Counted from the stretch's first letter, positions 37,372 to 46,331 are shown. The stretch is DNA of 64,000 nucleotides from Cupriavidus necator N-1 (GCF_000219215.1 NC_015726.1:2294001-2358000), one strand, 5' to 3'. Made by a program: numbers and translations. Notes: a model not told the origin generated them from the letters alone.

Positions 37372-38838
37372 ATGAACGCCAGAACCGACGCGCCGCAGAC
37401 GGCGCCTGCCTCCTCACCCGCCGCCCCCGTGCCGGCGGAGCCGCCTGCGGCTGAATTCCCCGCGCCTGCCCCTACCTCCCCCGTGCCCGCCGTCCCGGCG
37501 CCCACGGCGGCCGACCCCGAGCGCAGTGGCCCCGACCACCAGCAGTTCGTCGACTGGCTGCGCATGGTGGCGCCGTATATCCATGCCTTCCGCGGCAAGA
37601 CCTTTGTGATCGCCTTCGCCGGCGAACTGGTCAAGTCGGGCGTGCTCAATGCGCTGGTCAACGATGTCGCGCTGCTGCACGCCATGGGCATGCAGATCGT
37701 GCTGGTGCACGGCTCGCGCCCGCAGGTGGAAGAACAGCTGGCGCTGCGCCATGTCGAGTCACAGTTCGTCGATGGCGTGCGCGTCACCGACAACGCCGCG
37801 CTCGAATGTGCCAAGGAGGCCGCCGGCGAGCTGCGCCTGGACATCGAGGCCGCCTTCAGCCAGGGCCTGCCCAATACGCCGATGGCCGGCGCCCAGCTGT
37901 CGGTGATCTCCGGCAACTTTGTGACTGCCCGCCCGGTCGGCATCGTCAACGGCACCGACTACCAGCACACCGGCCTGGTGCGCAAGATCGACGCCGAGTC
38001 CGTGCGCATGTCGCTGTCGCACGGCAAGGTGGTGCTGCTGTCGCCGCTGGGCTTCTCGCCCACCGGCCAGGCCTTCAACCTGTCGATGGAAGACGTGGCC
38101 AGCGCCACCGCCACCGCGCTCAAGGCCGACAAGCTGATCTTCATCACCGAAGTGCCGGGCGTGCCCGACCCGGTCGGCAAGATGATGCAGGAAATGTCGC
38201 TGCGCACCGCGGTCGAGCGCCTGCAGAACAAGCACCTGCCGCCGGACGTGGCCAACTACCTGCAGCACCTGGTCAAGGCGCTCAAGGGCGGCGTGCCGCG
38301 TGCACACCTGATCCCCTATTCGCTCGACGGCGCGGTGCTGCTGGAACTGTTCCTGCACGACGGCGTCGGCACCATGCTGTCCGACACCGACCTGGAAAGC
38401 CTGCGCGAAGCCACGCTCGATGACGTCGGCGGCATCGTCCAGCTGATCGCCCCGCTGGAGCAGGATGGCACGCTGGTGCCGCGCGGACGCCACCTGATCG
38501 AGCGCGATATCTCCAACTTCTCGGTGATCGAGCACGACGGCGTGCTGTTCGGCTGCGCGGCGCTCTACGACTACCCGCGCGAGAACATGGGCGAGATGGC
38601 CTGCCTGACGGTGTCGCAGGAAGCCCAGGGCACCGGCGACGGCGAGCGCCTGCTCAAGCGCATCGAGCGCCGCGCCCGCGCGCTCGGCCTGGAGAAGCTG
38701 TTCGTGCTCACCACCCGCACCGAACACTGGTTCCTGAAGCGCGGTTTCGTCCACGCCAACGTCGACGACCTGCCCGAGGACAAGCGCAAGCTCTACAACT
38801 GGCAGCGCAAGTCCATGGTGCTGATGAAAAAACTGTGA
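37372..38838 (+). CDS. argA: N-acetylglutamate synthase (ArgA type)
   Basis: 488 aa, first enzyme of arginine synthesis. An amino acid kinase-like domain (about residues 60-330; RGKTFVIAFAGELVKSG) is followed by a GNAT acetyltransferase domain (about 340-488; VSQEAQGTGDGERLLKRIE is the acetyl-CoA loop). E. coli ArgA begins at the equivalent of residue 55 here, so this protein has about 50 extra Pro/Ala-rich residues. No ribosome site precedes the ATG, and TATAAT ends 7 bases before it. An in-frame ATG at 37348 would overlap the -10 and is rejected. The gene is head-to-head with hrpA. Confidence 0.95.
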   Translation: MNARTDAPQTAPASSPAAPVPAEPPAAEFPAPAPTSPVPAVPAPTAADPERSGPDHQQFVDWLRMVAPYIHAFRGKTFVIAFAGELVKSGVLNALVNDVALLHAMGMQIVLVHGSRPQVEEQLALRHVESQFVDGVRVTDNAALECAKEAAGELRLDIEAAFSQGLPNTPMAGAQLSVISGNFVTARPVGIVNGTDYQHTGLVRKIDAESVRMSLSHGKVVLLSPLGFSPTGQAFNLSMEDVASATATALKADKLIFITEVPGVPDPVGKMMQEMSLRTAVERLQNKHLPPDVANYLQHLVKALKGGVPRAHLIPYSLDGAVLLELFLHDGVGTMLSDTDLESLREATLDDVGGIVQLIAPLEQDGTLVPRGRHLIERDISNFSVIEHDGVLFGCAALYDYPRENMGEMACLTVSQEAQGTGDGERLLKRIERRARALGLEKLFVLTTRTEHWFLKRGFVHANVDDLPEDKRKLYNWQRKSMVLMKKL

Positions 38839-38937
38839 CGCCGTAGGGGCAATTGCCGCCGCGCCGCGGCTGGCGACCCCGCTTGGCTACAATAGCGCCA
38901 GCGCCTCAGCACCTGACAAACAAACCAAGGAGTCCCC

Positions 38938-39210
38938 ATGGCCCGCATGGTCCAATGCATCAAGCTGAACAAGGAAGCCGAAGGCCTCGACTTCCCGCCG
39001 CTGCCCGGCGAACTGGGCAAGAAGATCTGGCAAAGCGTGTCGAAGGAAGCCTGGGCTGGCTGGCTCAAGCACCAGACCATGCTGATCAACGAAAACCGCC
39101 TGAACATGGCCGATGCGCGCGCGCGCCAGTACCTGCTCAAGCAGACCGAGAAGTACTTCTTCGGCGAAGGCGCCGACCAGGCCCAGGGCTACGTGCCGCC
39201 GCAGTCCTGA
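38938..39210 (+). CDS. yggX: YggX-type iron-trafficking/oxidative damage protection protein
   Basis: 90 aa, full length for the family. [20 protein letters not shown] carries the conserved cysteine (C7) and G-L-D-[FY]-P motif. YggX proteins protect Fe-S clusters against oxidants and may carry Fe(II). AAGGAG lies 5 bases before the ATG. TACAAT at 38888-38893 is a possible -10. A strong terminator follows. Confidence 0.95.
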   Translation: MARMVQCIKLNKEAEGLDFPPLPGELGKKIWQSVSKEAWAGWLKHQTMLINENRLNMADARARQYLLKQTEKYFFGEGADQAQGYVPPQS

Positions 39211-39227
39211 ACCGGACCGGCCAATGA

Positions 39228-39260
39228 CAAAAGGGGTGCCTCAGGCACCCCTTTTGCTTG
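39228..39260. terminator. Bidirectional terminator between yggX and rpiA
   Basis: Perfect 13-bp arms (CAAAAGGGGTGCC at 39228-39240, complement 39244-39256) with loop TCA. The outer arms supply TTTTG on each strand, so both convergent genes can end here. Confidence 0.9.
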
Positions 39261-39277
39261 GTAGCGGACGACTTTGC

Positions 39278-39964
39278 TCAGTAGTCCGTGCGCTGCACGC
39301 CGTCGCCGGTGCCCAGCAGCAGCACATCCGCGCCGCGCAGCGCGAACAGGCCCACCGTGACCACGCCCGGCACCTGGTTGACGGCCTGCTCCAGGCCGCG
39401 CGGGTCTTCGATCTTCAGGCCGACCACGTCCAGGATCACATTGCCGTTGTCGGTCTTGTAGATGCCGCCTTCCTTGGTCATGCGCAGGCGCGGCTGGCCA
39501 CCCAGGGCCTGCAGCTTGCGCGCCACCGCGGCACGTGCCATCGGGATCACCTCGACCGGCAGCGGGAAGGTGCCCATGGTCTGGACCAGCTTGCTGCCGT
39601 CGGCGATGCAAACAAAGCGCTTCGCGACCGAGGCCACGATCTTCTCGCGCGTGAGCGCCCCGCCGCCGCCCTTGATCATGGCGCCGCTGGCGTCGATCTC
39701 GTCGGCGCCGTCGACATACACCGGGATCTCGTCGACCTCGTTCAGGTCCAGCACCTTGAAGCCGTGCTGCTGCAGGCGGCGCGTGGACGCCTCGGAGCTC
39801 GACACCGCACCGGCGAAGCGCTCCTTGAATGCCGCCACGGCGTCAATGAAGAGATTGGCGGTGGAGCCAGTGCCCACGCCGAGCACTGCTCCTTCGGGCA
39901 CTTCCTGCTTCACGTAGTCGGCGGCAGCTTGCGCGACCAGCGCCTTGAGTTCATCCTGAGTCAT
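39278..39964 (-). CDS. rpiA: Ribose-5-phosphate isomerase A
   Basis: 228 aa enzyme of the pentose phosphate pathway that interconverts ribose-5-phosphate and ribulose-5-phosphate. [16 protein letters not shown] is the phosphate-binding loop, [20 protein letters not shown] carries catalytic Asp, and the late [13 protein letters not shown] is conserved. It lies divergent to tal, the other non-oxidative pentose phosphate gene, across a 180-bp promoter region. Confidence 0.97.
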   Translation of the reverse strand: MTQDELKALVAQAAADYVKQEVPEGAVLGVGTGSTANLFIDAVAAFKERFAGAVSSSEASTRRLQQHGFKVLDLNEVDEIPVYVDGADEIDASGAMIKGGGGALTREKIVASVAKRFVCIADGSKLVQTMGTFPLPVEVIPMARAAVARKLQALGGQPRLRMTKEGGIYKTDNGNVILDVVGLKIEDPRGLEQAVNQVPGVVTVGLFALRGADVLLLGTGDGVQRTDY

Positions 39965-39997
39965 GACAACAGCCAGATTGCGTTGGGGGAAACGCGT

Positions 39998-40025
39998 AGT
40001 GTAGCGGATTGCGGCGGCAGGTCAC
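39998..40025 (-). promoter_or_regulatory. Candidate sigma-70 promoter of rpiA
   Basis: On the minus strand GTGACC (40020-40025), a 16-bp spacer, and TACACT (39998-40003) give a start near 39991 and a leader of about 27 nt. For the divergent tal gene TACAAT at 40037-40042 is a possible -10 with no clear -35. Confidence 0.5.
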
Positions 40026-40144
40026 GCGGGCGACGGTACAATGGATCAGGCCGGGGTGGCGGGTGCGCGACCCGTGTGCGACCTGCGCCCCCCCTGATGC
40101 CCGCGAATGATTTTGCAGACGCTCAAGCAGACCAACTAGCGACC

Positions 40145-41101
40145 ATGAACCAGCTCGAACAACTCAGGCAGTTCACCACGGTGGTGGCCGATACCGGCGA
40201 CTTCCAGCTGATGAAGCAGTACACCCCGCAGGACGCGACCACCAATCCGTCGCTGATCCTGAAGGCGGTGCAGAAACCCGAATACCGCCACCTGCTGGAG
40301 CAGGCCGTGCGTGACCACCACGGCAACGGCGGCGTCGATGCGGTGATGGACGCCGTGCTGATCGCCTTCGGCTGCGAGATCCTGGCGATCGTGCCGGGCC
40401 GCGTGTCGACCGAAGTCGATGCGCGCCTGTCCTTCGACACCGAGGCCAGCGTGGCCAAGGCGCGCCACCTGATCCAGCTGTACGAGCAGCGCGGCATCGC
40501 GCGCGAGCGCGTGCTGATCAAGATCGCCTCCACCTGGGAAGGCATCCGCGCGGCCGAGATCCTGCAGCGCGACGGCATCCGCTGCAACATGACGCTGCTG
40601 TTCTCGCTGGTGCAGGCGGTGGCGTGCGCCGAGGCCGGCGCGCAGCTGATCTCGCCCTTCGTCGGCCGCATCTTCGACTGGTACAAGAAGCAGGCCGGCG
40701 AGCAATGGGACGCGGCCGCCAACGGCGGCGACAACGACCCCGGCGTGCGCTCGGTGCGCCAGATCTACGACTACTACAAGAAGTTCGGCTACCCGACCGA
40801 GGTGATGGGCGCCAGCTTCCGCAGCACCGCGCAGATCCTGTCGCTGGCCGGCTGCGACCTGCTGACCATCAGCCCCGAGCTGCTCGAGCAGCTGGCCGCC
40901 GGCCAGGGTCCGGTGACGCACAAGCTGTCGGTGGACCAGGCCCAGGCCGCCAATATCGCCCGCATCGCGGCCGACGAGGCGTCCTTCCGCTGGCAGTTGA
41001 ATGAGGATGCGATGGCGACGGAAAAGCTGGCCGAAGGCATCCGCCTGTTTGCGGCGGATGCTGTCAAGCTGGAGAAGCTGATCGGCGGGATTGCAAAATA
41101 A
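40145..41101 (+). CDS. tal: Transaldolase
   Basis: 318 aa. It transfers dihydroxyacetone units between sugar phosphates in the pentose phosphate pathway. The Schiff-base lysine is K126 in [27 protein letters not shown] is the N-terminal substrate loop. The ATG at 40145 ([18 protein letters not shown]) matches the family; in-frame ATG at 40097 would add 16 residues and has no better ribosome site. Much longer in-frame extension upstream runs antisense through rpiA and is an artefact. Confidence 0.96.
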   Translation: MNQLEQLRQFTTVVADTGDFQLMKQYTPQDATTNPSLILKAVQKPEYRHLLEQAVRDHHGNGGVDAVMDAVLIAFGCEILAIVPGRVSTEVDARLSFDTEASVAKARHLIQLYEQRGIARERVLIKIASTWEGIRAAEILQRDGIRCNMTLLFSLVQAVACAEAGAQLISPFVGRIFDWYKKQAGEQWDAAANGGDNDPGVRSVRQIYDYYKKFGYPTEVMGASFRSTAQILSLAGCDLLTISPELLEQLAAGQGPVTHKLSVDQAQAANIARIAADEASFRWQLNEDAMATEKLAEGIRLFAADAVKLEKLIGGIAK

Positions 41102-41122
41102 GCGCCAGTTCAGCGCAAGACA

Positions 41123-41146
41123 GGCCCGGGCGGCAACGCCCGGGCC
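41123..41146. terminator. GC-rich hairpin between convergent tal and sirtuin genes
   Basis: Perfect 10-bp arms GGCCCGGGCG (41123-41132) and CGCCCGGGCC (41137-41146) with a GCAA loop. No T-run follows on either strand, so termination would need help from Rho or RNA processing. Confidence 0.55.
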
Positions 41147-41152
41147 CGAGGC

Positions 41153-41920
41153 TCAGCCGGCCGATGGCGCCAGCTGCGGCCACAGCAGCGGCAGGCACGC
41201 ACCCGCCGCGGCGGACAGCACGATATCCGCGGTCTGGTCCAGCGCCGATGGCTGCAGATTGACCACGATCACCGGCGCGCCATGCTCGCGCGCCAGGCCC
41301 GGCAACCCCGCCGCCGGATAGACCAGCCCCGAGGTGCCGACCACCAGGCACAGGTCGCAGTGTTGCGCCGCATGCTCGGCGCGGTAGCGCGCCACGCGCG
41401 GCAGGTCCTCGCCGAACCACACCACGCCCGGACGCATCAGCGCGCCGCACAGGTTACAGCGCGGCGGCATGCCCGGCAGCGCGGTCGCCTCGTTGCAGCG
41501 TCCGCACCCGTCCAGCCATTTGTTGGCGAACAGGTTCCCGTGCAGTTCGATCACGCCCGCGCTGCCGGCGCGCTGGTGCAGGCCGTCAACGTTCTGCGTG
41601 ACCAGCGTGAAAGGTTTCTGCGCAGCCAGCGCGACCAGCGCATGGTGCGCCGGGTTGGGATGCACGGCTGCGACCAGCTCGCGCCGGTGCACGTACCACT
41701 CCCAGACCAGAGCGGGCTGGCGGCGGTAGGCGTCCTCGCTGGCCAGCTCTTCCGGGTCGAACTGTTCCCACAGCCCGGTCATCGCGTCGCGGAAGGTCGG
41801 CACGCCGGATTCGGCGGAAATGCCGGCGCCGGTCAGCACGAAGATATTGCCGGCGGCCGCGATCAGCCGGCGTGCTTCCTCAAGCCCCGGCATTTCAAGG
41901 AGACCGGAATCAGCGGCCAT
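41153..41920 (-). CDS. cobB: NAD-dependent protein deacylase (sirtuin, CobB-like)
   Basis: 255 aa Sir2-family enzyme. GAGISAESGVPTFRD binds NAD, TQNVDGLHQRAG and ELHGN (catalytic His) follow, and a zinc site has CGRC and CNLC. Y76-x-x-R79 in EWYVHRRELV is the class III motif for succinyl/malonyl-lysine substrates, so desuccinylation is predicted. The start is MAADSGLLEM at 41920, four bases after the rlmB stop; an upstream start at 41989 would overlap rlmB. The symbol follows the E. coli name by similarity. Confidence 0.9.
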   Translation of the reverse strand: MAADSGLLEMPGLEEARRLIAAAGNIFVLTGAGISAESGVPTFRDAMTGLWEQFDPEELASEDAYRRQPALVWEWYVHRRELVAAVHPNPAHHALVALAAQKPFTLVTQNVDGLHQRAGSAGVIELHGNLFANKWLDGCGRCNEATALPGMPPRCNLCGALMRPGVVWFGEDLPRVARYRAEHAAQHCDLCLVVGTSGLVYPAAGLPGLAREHGAPVIVVNLQPSALDQTADIVLSAAAGACLPLLWPQLAPSAG

Positions 41921-41924
41921 GGAC

Positions 41925-42668
41925 TTATCGCGGCAGGCGCCGCTGGCGCACGGCTTCGTACAGGCATACGCCGCTGGCGACCGAGACATTCAGGCTTTCC
42001 ACGCCACCCGCCATCGGGATGCCGACCAGCTCGTCGCAGGTTTCGCGCGTGAGGCGACGCATGCCCTCGCCTTCGGCGCCCATCACGATCGCGGTCGGGC
42101 CCTTGAAGTCGATGTCATACAGCGACTTTTCGGTGCCGTCGGCGGTGCCGATGACCCAGATGCCGCGTTCCTGCAGTTCACGCAGGGTGCGGGCCAGGTT
42201 GGTGACGGTGATATAGGGCACGGTCTCGGCGGCGCCGCTGGCGACCTTGGCCACGGTGGCATTGAGGCCGACGCTGCGGTCCTTGGGGGCGATCACGGCA
42301 TGCGCGCCGGCGCCGTCGGCCACGCGCAGGCAGGCGCCCAGGTTGTGGGGGTCGGTGACGCCGTCCAGCACCAGCAGCAGCGGCGTGCCTTCGATGCCGT
42401 CGAGCAGTTCATCCAGGTTCAGCGCCAGTGCCACGTCTTCGGCACGTGCCACCACGCCCTGGTGGCGGTCGGTGCCGGCCATGCCGCGCAGGCGCTCGGC
42501 ATCGACCGGGTGCAGGCGCACGCCCAGGCTTTCGGCCAGGCGCACGAAGTCCTGCATGCGCCGGTCGCGGCGGGCGGATTCGATATAGACATCGGTCACG
42601 CCCTTGGCATCTTGGCGCAGGCGTGCGGTGACGGCGTGAAAGCCGATCAGGAGTTTGTTTTTAGCCAT
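41925..42668 (-). CDS. rlmB: 23S rRNA (guanosine-2'-O)-methyltransferase RlmB
   Basis: 247 aa SpoU-type (SPOUT) methyltransferase that modifies G2251 in the 23S rRNA P loop. An N-terminal substrate-binding domain ([17 protein letters not shown]) is followed by the knotted domain with [31 protein letters not shown] and [16 protein letters not shown], the three SpoU motifs. The ATG at 42668 begins [10 protein letters not shown]. An upstream in-frame extension through rnr is rejected. Minus-strand TACAAT (42675-42680) lies 6 bases before the ATG. Confidence 0.96.
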   Translation of the reverse strand: MAKNKLLIGFHAVTARLRQDAKGVTDVYIESARRDRRMQDFVRLAESLGVRLHPVDAERLRGMAGTDRHQGVVARAEDVALALNLDELLDGIEGTPLLLVLDGVTDPHNLGACLRVADGAGAHAVIAPKDRSVGLNATVAKVASGAAETVPYITVTNLARTLRELQERGIWVIGTADGTEKSLYDIDFKGPTAIVMGAEGEGMRRLTRETCDELVGIPMAGGVESLNVSVASGVCLYEAVRQRRLPR

Positions 42669-42674
42669 GGCGCG

Positions 42675-42680
42675 ATTGTA
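42675..42680 (-). promoter_or_regulatory. Candidate -10 element of rlmB
   Basis: TACAAT on the minus strand ends 6 bases before the rlmB ATG, so transcription could start at the start codon itself. No -35 is convincing. It lies just downstream of the rnr hairpin, so read-through from rnr is an alternative. Confidence 0.35.
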
Positions 42681-42685
42681 CTCGC

Positions 42686-42722
42686 CCTCTCGCCCCCGGC
42701 AGCCGGCCGGGGGGGCGAGAGG
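42686..42722 (-). other. Hairpin between rnr and rlmB
   Basis: Perfect 12-bp arms CCTCTCGCCCCC (42686-42697) and GGGGGCGAGAGG (42711-42722) with a 13-nt loop. There is no T-run after it on the minus strand. It could slow 3' decay or partly terminate rnr transcripts. Confidence 0.6.
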
Positions 42723-42748
42723 CGGCGGCATGGCGGCCGCCGCGGGCT

Positions 42749-45376
42749 TCAGCGCTTGCGCGGGGTGCGCGGGCTCTTGGCCGGCGTCTTGCCCGCCGGC
42801 TTGGCCTGGTGCGACTTGGAGGCCGGCTTGCGCGGCTTCTCCAGGTGCGAGGGCTTGGGCTTGGCCGCGTGCTTGGCCGGCTTGCCGCCGGTCTTCACAT
42901 GCGGCCTGAGCGGCGTGATCACCGCCTCGAACACCGGCTGCTCCTCGATCACGCGGTCCAGCGTCTCGTCGAACGACTCTTCCGGCTTGGACGAGCCGCC
43001 CAGCAGCGCCGCCAGCTGGCGTCCCTTCTTGCGTGCCGGCACCGCATGGGCGGCAGGCACGCGCGGCTGGGTCTCGGTGCCCCCCGCGCGGGCGCGCAGG
43101 GTTTTCGCCGACGGCTCCTGCACCAGGCGGAAGTCGATCTTGCGCGCATCCAGGTCCACGCGCGAGACCTGCACGCGCACGCGGTCGGTCAGGCGGTAGC
43201 GGATGCCGGTGCGCTCGCCGCGCAGTTCGTTGCGGGCCTCGTCGTACTGGAAGTAGTCGCTGCCCAGCTCGGTCACGTGGACCAGGCCTTCCACATACAG
43301 CTCGTCGAGCTGCACGAAGATGCCGAACGAGGTCACGGCGCTGATGGTGCCGGCGTAGTCGCTGCCTAGCTTGTCGCGCATGAAGTAGCACTTGAGCCAG
43401 GCCTCGACATCGCGCGAAGCCTCGTCCGCGCGGCGCTCATTTGCCGAGCAGTGCAGGCCGAGCTCGTCCCAGATGGCCTCGTTGCGCTTGGCGCGCGCCG
43501 CGGTCAGTTCTGCCTTCTGCTCGGCGTCCTTGGCCTGCAGCCGGCGCGCCTTGGGCGAGATCGCGGTATTCAGCTCGGTCCCGTGCGCAAACGCCGGCTG
43601 GTACTTGGTATGCGCCAGCACCGCCTTGATCGCGCGGTGCACCAGCAGGTCGGGGTAGCGGCGAATCGGGCTGGTGAAGTGCGCGTAGGCCTCGTACGCC
43701 AGGCCGAAGTGGCCGATATTGTCCGGGCTGTAGACCGCCTGCTGCATCGAGCGCAGCAGCATGGTCTGCAGCATCGGCGCGTCGGGACGGGACTTGATCT
43801 TGTCCATCACCTCGGCGTAGTCCGATGCCTGCGGCTTGTCGCCGCCGCCCAGCGACAGGCCGGCGGTGCGCAGGAAGTCGCGCAGGTTCTTCAGCTTCTC
43901 TTCGCTGGGGCCCGCGTGGATGCGGTACAGCGCCGGGTGCTTGAAGCGTTCGAGGAAGTCGGCCGCGCATACGTTGGCGGTCAGCATGCACTCTTCGATC
44001 AGCCGGTGCGCGTCGTTGCGCGTGCGCGGCAGGATCTGCTCGATCTTGCCCTGCGCGTTGCAGACGATATAGGTCTCGGTGGTGTCGAAGTCGATCGCGC
44101 CGCGCGCGCGCCGTGCCTTGAGCAGGACCTGGAACAGCTCATACAGGTTCTGCAGGTGCGGCACCAGCTCGCTGCGCTTGTGCGCCTCGGGTCCCTTGGT
44201 GTTGGACAGCACCGACCAGACCTCGTTGTAGGTCAGGCGCGCGGCCGAATGCATCACGGCCGGGTAGAACTGATAGCCCTTGAGTTCGCCCTTGGCGGTG
44301 ATCACGGCATCGCACACCATGCACAGCCGGTCCACGAGCGGATTGAGCGAGCACAGCCCATTGGACAGCTTCTCCGGCAGCATCGGGATCACGCGGCGCG
44401 GGAAGTAGACCGAGGTGGCCCGGTCCAGCGCATCCGCGTCCAGCGGCGTGCCGGGGCGCACATAGTGCGACACATCGGCGATCGCCACGATCAGGCGCCA
44501 GCCCTTGGCGCGACCGATCTTGACCGGCTCGCAATAGACCGCATCGTCGAAGTCGCGTGCGTCTTCGCCGTCGATGGTCACCAGCGGGATGTCGCGCAGG
44601 TCGATGCGGTGGTCCAGGTCGGCCTGGCGCACCTCGTCGGGCAGCGCGGCGGCTTCCTGGGCGGCGGCCGGCGCGAACGCATGCGGCACGCCGTACTTGC
44701 GCACGGCGATCTCGATCTCCATGCCGGGATCGTCGATGTCCCCTAGCACCTCCACCACGCGGCCCACCGGCTGCACGTAGCGGTCGGGGAATTCGATCAG
44801 CTCGACGCTGACCACCTGCCCCACCCGTGCCTTGCCCTGCGCCTTGGGCGGGATCAGGATGTCCTGGCTGATGCGCTTGTCTTCAGGCGCCACCACCAGC
44901 ACGCCGCCTTCACTGAGCAGACGGCCGATGACAAAACGGTTGGCGCGCTCGATGATCTCGACGATCTGCCCTTCGGGGCGCCCGCGCCGGTCGTAGCCGA
45001 CCACGCGCACCTGCGCGCGGTCGTTGTGCATGGCCTTCTGCAGTTCGCGCTCGGGCAGGAAGATGTCGTCTTCGCCGTCGTCGCGGATCAGGAAGCCAAA
45101 GCCGTCGCGGTGGCCCTGCACCCGGCCGGTGACGAAGTTCGGCTGATGGGCCAGTTCATAGCGGCCCTTGCGGTTCAGCTCGATCTGGCCGTCGCGCTCC
45201 ATGGCCGCCAGGCGCTTCTGAAAACCGTCATGCTCTTTGCGCGTGACGGAGAGGGCCTTGGCAATATCGCCGGCCGACTGGGGGGATCCCGACGTTCTCA
45301 ACACGCCCAGGATTTCTTCCCGGCTGGGGATCGGATAGTTGTTCTGATTCAATTTTTTCTGGAAACTATTTGACAA
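42749..45376 (-). CDS. rnr: Ribonuclease R
   Basis: About 875 aa 3'-5' exoribonuclease that degrades structured RNA. It has an N-terminal winged-helix/cold-shock region ([20 protein letters not shown]), the RNB catalytic domain with [12 protein letters not shown] (acidic metal-binding residues) and [16 protein letters not shown], an S1 domain, and a basic Lys/Pro-rich tail of about 60 residues. There is no ATG near the N-terminus. TTG at 45376 (reading [14 protein letters not shown] after the start) is taken; TTG at 45352 (NQNNYP) is an alternative. The reading frame extends through the tRNA-Leu gene, which cannot be coding. The 45376 start overlaps the -35 of the tRNA promoter. Confidence 0.92.
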   Translation of the reverse strand: MSNSFQKKLNQNNYPIPSREEILGVLRTSGSPQSAGDIAKALSVTRKEHDGFQKRLAAMERDGQIELNRKGRYELAHQPNFVTGRVQGHRDGFGFLIRDDGEDDIFLPERELQKAMHNDRAQVRVVGYDRRGRPEGQIVEIIERANRFVIGRLLSEGGVLVVAPEDKRISQDILIPPKAQGKARVGQVVSVELIEFPDRYVQPVGRVVEVLGDIDDPGMEIEIAVRKYGVPHAFAPAAAQEAAALPDEVRQADLDHRIDLRDIPLVTIDGEDARDFDDAVYCEPVKIGRAKGWRLIVAIADVSHYVRPGTPLDADALDRATSVYFPRRVIPMLPEKLSNGLCSLNPLVDRLCMVCDAVITAKGELKGYQFYPAVMHSAARLTYNEVWSVLSNTKGPEAHKRSELVPHLQNLYELFQVLLKARRARGAIDFDTTETYIVCNAQGKIEQILPRTRNDAHRLIEECMLTANVCAADFLERFKHPALYRIHAGPSEEKLKNLRDFLRTAGLSLGGGDKPQASDYAEVMDKIKSRPDAPMLQTMLLRSMQQAVYSPDNIGHFGLAYEAYAHFTSPIRRYPDLLVHRAIKAVLAHTKYQPAFAHGTELNTAISPKARRLQAKDAEQKAELTAARAKRNEAIWDELGLHCSANERRADEASRDVEAWLKCYFMRDKLGSDYAGTISAVTSFGIFVQLDELYVEGLVHVTELGSDYFQYDEARNELRGERTGIRYRLTDRVRVQVSRVDLDARKIDFRLVQEPSAKTLRARAGGTETQPRVPAAHAVPARKKGRQLAALLGGSSKPEESFDETLDRVIEEQPVFEAVITPLRPHVKTGGKPAKHAAKPKPSHLEKPRKPASKSHQAKPAGKTPAKSPRTPRKR

Positions 45377-45397
45377 AATTCTCGCGCTCTCTATAAT
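45370..45397 (+). promoter_or_regulatory. Consensus sigma-70 promoter of tRNA-Leu
   Basis: TTGACA (45370-45375) and TATAAT (45392-45397) are both perfect, with a 16-bp spacer. The start is near 45404, and the GAGCGC discriminator after the -10 is GC rich, as in stringently controlled stable RNA promoters. On the minus strand TATAGA (45390-45395) could serve rnr. Confidence 0.92.
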
Positions 45398-45422
45398 GAG
45401 CGCTTCGGTTGTTTCGACACCT

Positions 45423-45509
45423 GCCCAGGTGGCGGAATTGGTAGACGCACTAGGTTCAGGTCCTAGCGGTGGCAACACTGTGGAGGTTCGAGTCCTCTCC
45501 TGGGCACCA
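45423..45509 (+). tRNA. leuW: tRNA-Leu (anticodon CAG)
   Basis: 87 nt including an encoded CCA. The acceptor stem GCCCAGG pairs with CCTGGGC. The anticodon stem CTAGG/CCTAG holds the loop TTCAGGT, so the anticodon is CAG and it reads CUG, the main leucine codon of GC-rich genomes. A long class II variable arm (CGGTGGCAACACTG) and a GTTCGAGTC T-loop confirm tRNA-Leu. It has a perfect sigma-70 promoter and an intrinsic terminator, so it is a single-gene unit. The symbol is assigned loosely from E. coli leucine tRNA names and may not apply. Confidence 0.97.
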
Positions 45510-45518
45510 GATCACCGG

Positions 45519-45556
45519 AAAACCCGCAGCGCTTTCAAGCCCTGCGGGTTTTTTGT
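45519..45556 (+). terminator. Intrinsic terminator of tRNA-Leu
   Basis: Arms AAAACCCGCAG (45519-45529) and CTGCGGGTTTT (45542-45552) form an 11-bp stem with a 12-nt loop, followed by T-rich sequence to 45560. Confidence 0.92.
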
Positions 45557-45830
45557 TTTTGACGCCTGTTTCGCGCATCAGATCCGGCAACTTGCACTCC
45601 TTGCTTGGCGGCCATGCCGCGATGTCATAACTGCGAGCGTACGGGTTTTTTCCCGTCCGTGAAACCGCGCACCGTACCCGGCGCGGCAGCCGAACCACAA
45701 CGGTACGGCAATGTCGAGGAGTGTAACAGCTTCAGTGGCGATTCCGGCATTCCACCGGCCATTGGCTGCCACATCGGCGTATCACCTCCTTCCCTCCCCG
45801 TACTCCTGCCACTTTGTACCCTGCCCGTGC
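45557..45830. other. Gene-free spacer before the Rrf2 unit
   Basis: From the tRNA terminator to the Rrf2 promoter I find no supported gene. Short open frames of 60-80 codons exist on both strands but have no ribosome site, motif or plausible composition. Base composition is slightly less GC rich than the flanking genes. Confidence 0.6.
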
Positions 45831-45870
45831 TTGACATGCCCGACAATATGTAACTATCATGGTTTCACAT
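45831..45870 (+). promoter_or_regulatory. Rrf2 gene promoter overlapped by a dyad operator
   Basis: TTGACA (45831-45836), an 18-bp spacer and TATCAT (45855-45860) form a good sigma-70 promoter. The -10 lies within the 23-bp operator copy at 45848-45870 (ATGTAAC...GGTTTCACAT). The same element recurs at 46347-46369, so binding here should repress the regulator's own gene. Confidence 0.75.
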
Positions 45871-45896
45871 TGCACCTGACATCCTGAGCACAAGCG

Positions 45897-46331
45897 TTGA
45901 GCACAAGCAGCCGGTTCGCCGTGGCAGTCCACATCCTGACCCTGCTCGCCAGTTCGGCCGAGCCGGTGCCGTCGTCGCTGATCGCCGGCAGCGTGGGCAC
46001 CAACCCGGCGCTGATCCGGCGGCTGGTCGGCCAACTGGCTGAAGCCGGGCTGGTGGCGACCACCATGGGCAGCACCGGCGGCGCCACGCTGGCGCGACCG
46101 GCCGCGTCGATCACGCTGCTCGACGTGTTCCGCGTAGTGGAAACCACCGCGCTGATCACGCTCCACCAGAGCGCGCCCAATCCGGCCTGCCCGGTCGGGC
46201 GCGAGATCACCGGTGCGCTGCGCAAGGTCGCGGACCGTGCGCAGGCGGCCATGGACGATACCCTTGCCGGCATCACCATCGCCAGCATGCTCGCCGATGT
46301 CGAAGGCAGCAACCAGCGCCGCAAGCGCTGA
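45897..46331 (+). CDS. Rrf2-family transcriptional regulator (YwnA-like)
   Basis: 144 aa winged-helix regulator. SSRFAVAVHILTLLASSAEP and IAGSVGTNPALIRRLVGQL form the helix-turn-helix, and the wing contains GSTGGATLARPA. It has a single cysteine (in NPACPVG), so it lacks the three-cysteine Fe-S site of IscR/NsrR and probably senses something else. The start is a TTG at 45897 with no strong ribosome site. Downstream is an NAD(P)-binding protein, the same pairing as ywnA/ywnB in Bacillus. Its CDS end forms part of a terminator hairpin. Confidence 0.85.
   Translation: MSTSSRFAVAVHILTLLASSAEPVPSSLIAGSVGTNPALIRRLVGQLAEAGLVATTMGSTGGATLARPAASITLLDVFRVVETTALITLHQSAPNPACPVGREITGALRKVADRAQAAMDDTLAGITIASMLADVEGSNQRRKR

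Noticed and set aside
41925..43391. A 488-codon reading of rlmB that extends into rnr.
   Set aside because: The conserved RlmB N-terminus is at 42668 and the extension is out of frame with the RNase R sequence on the same strand.
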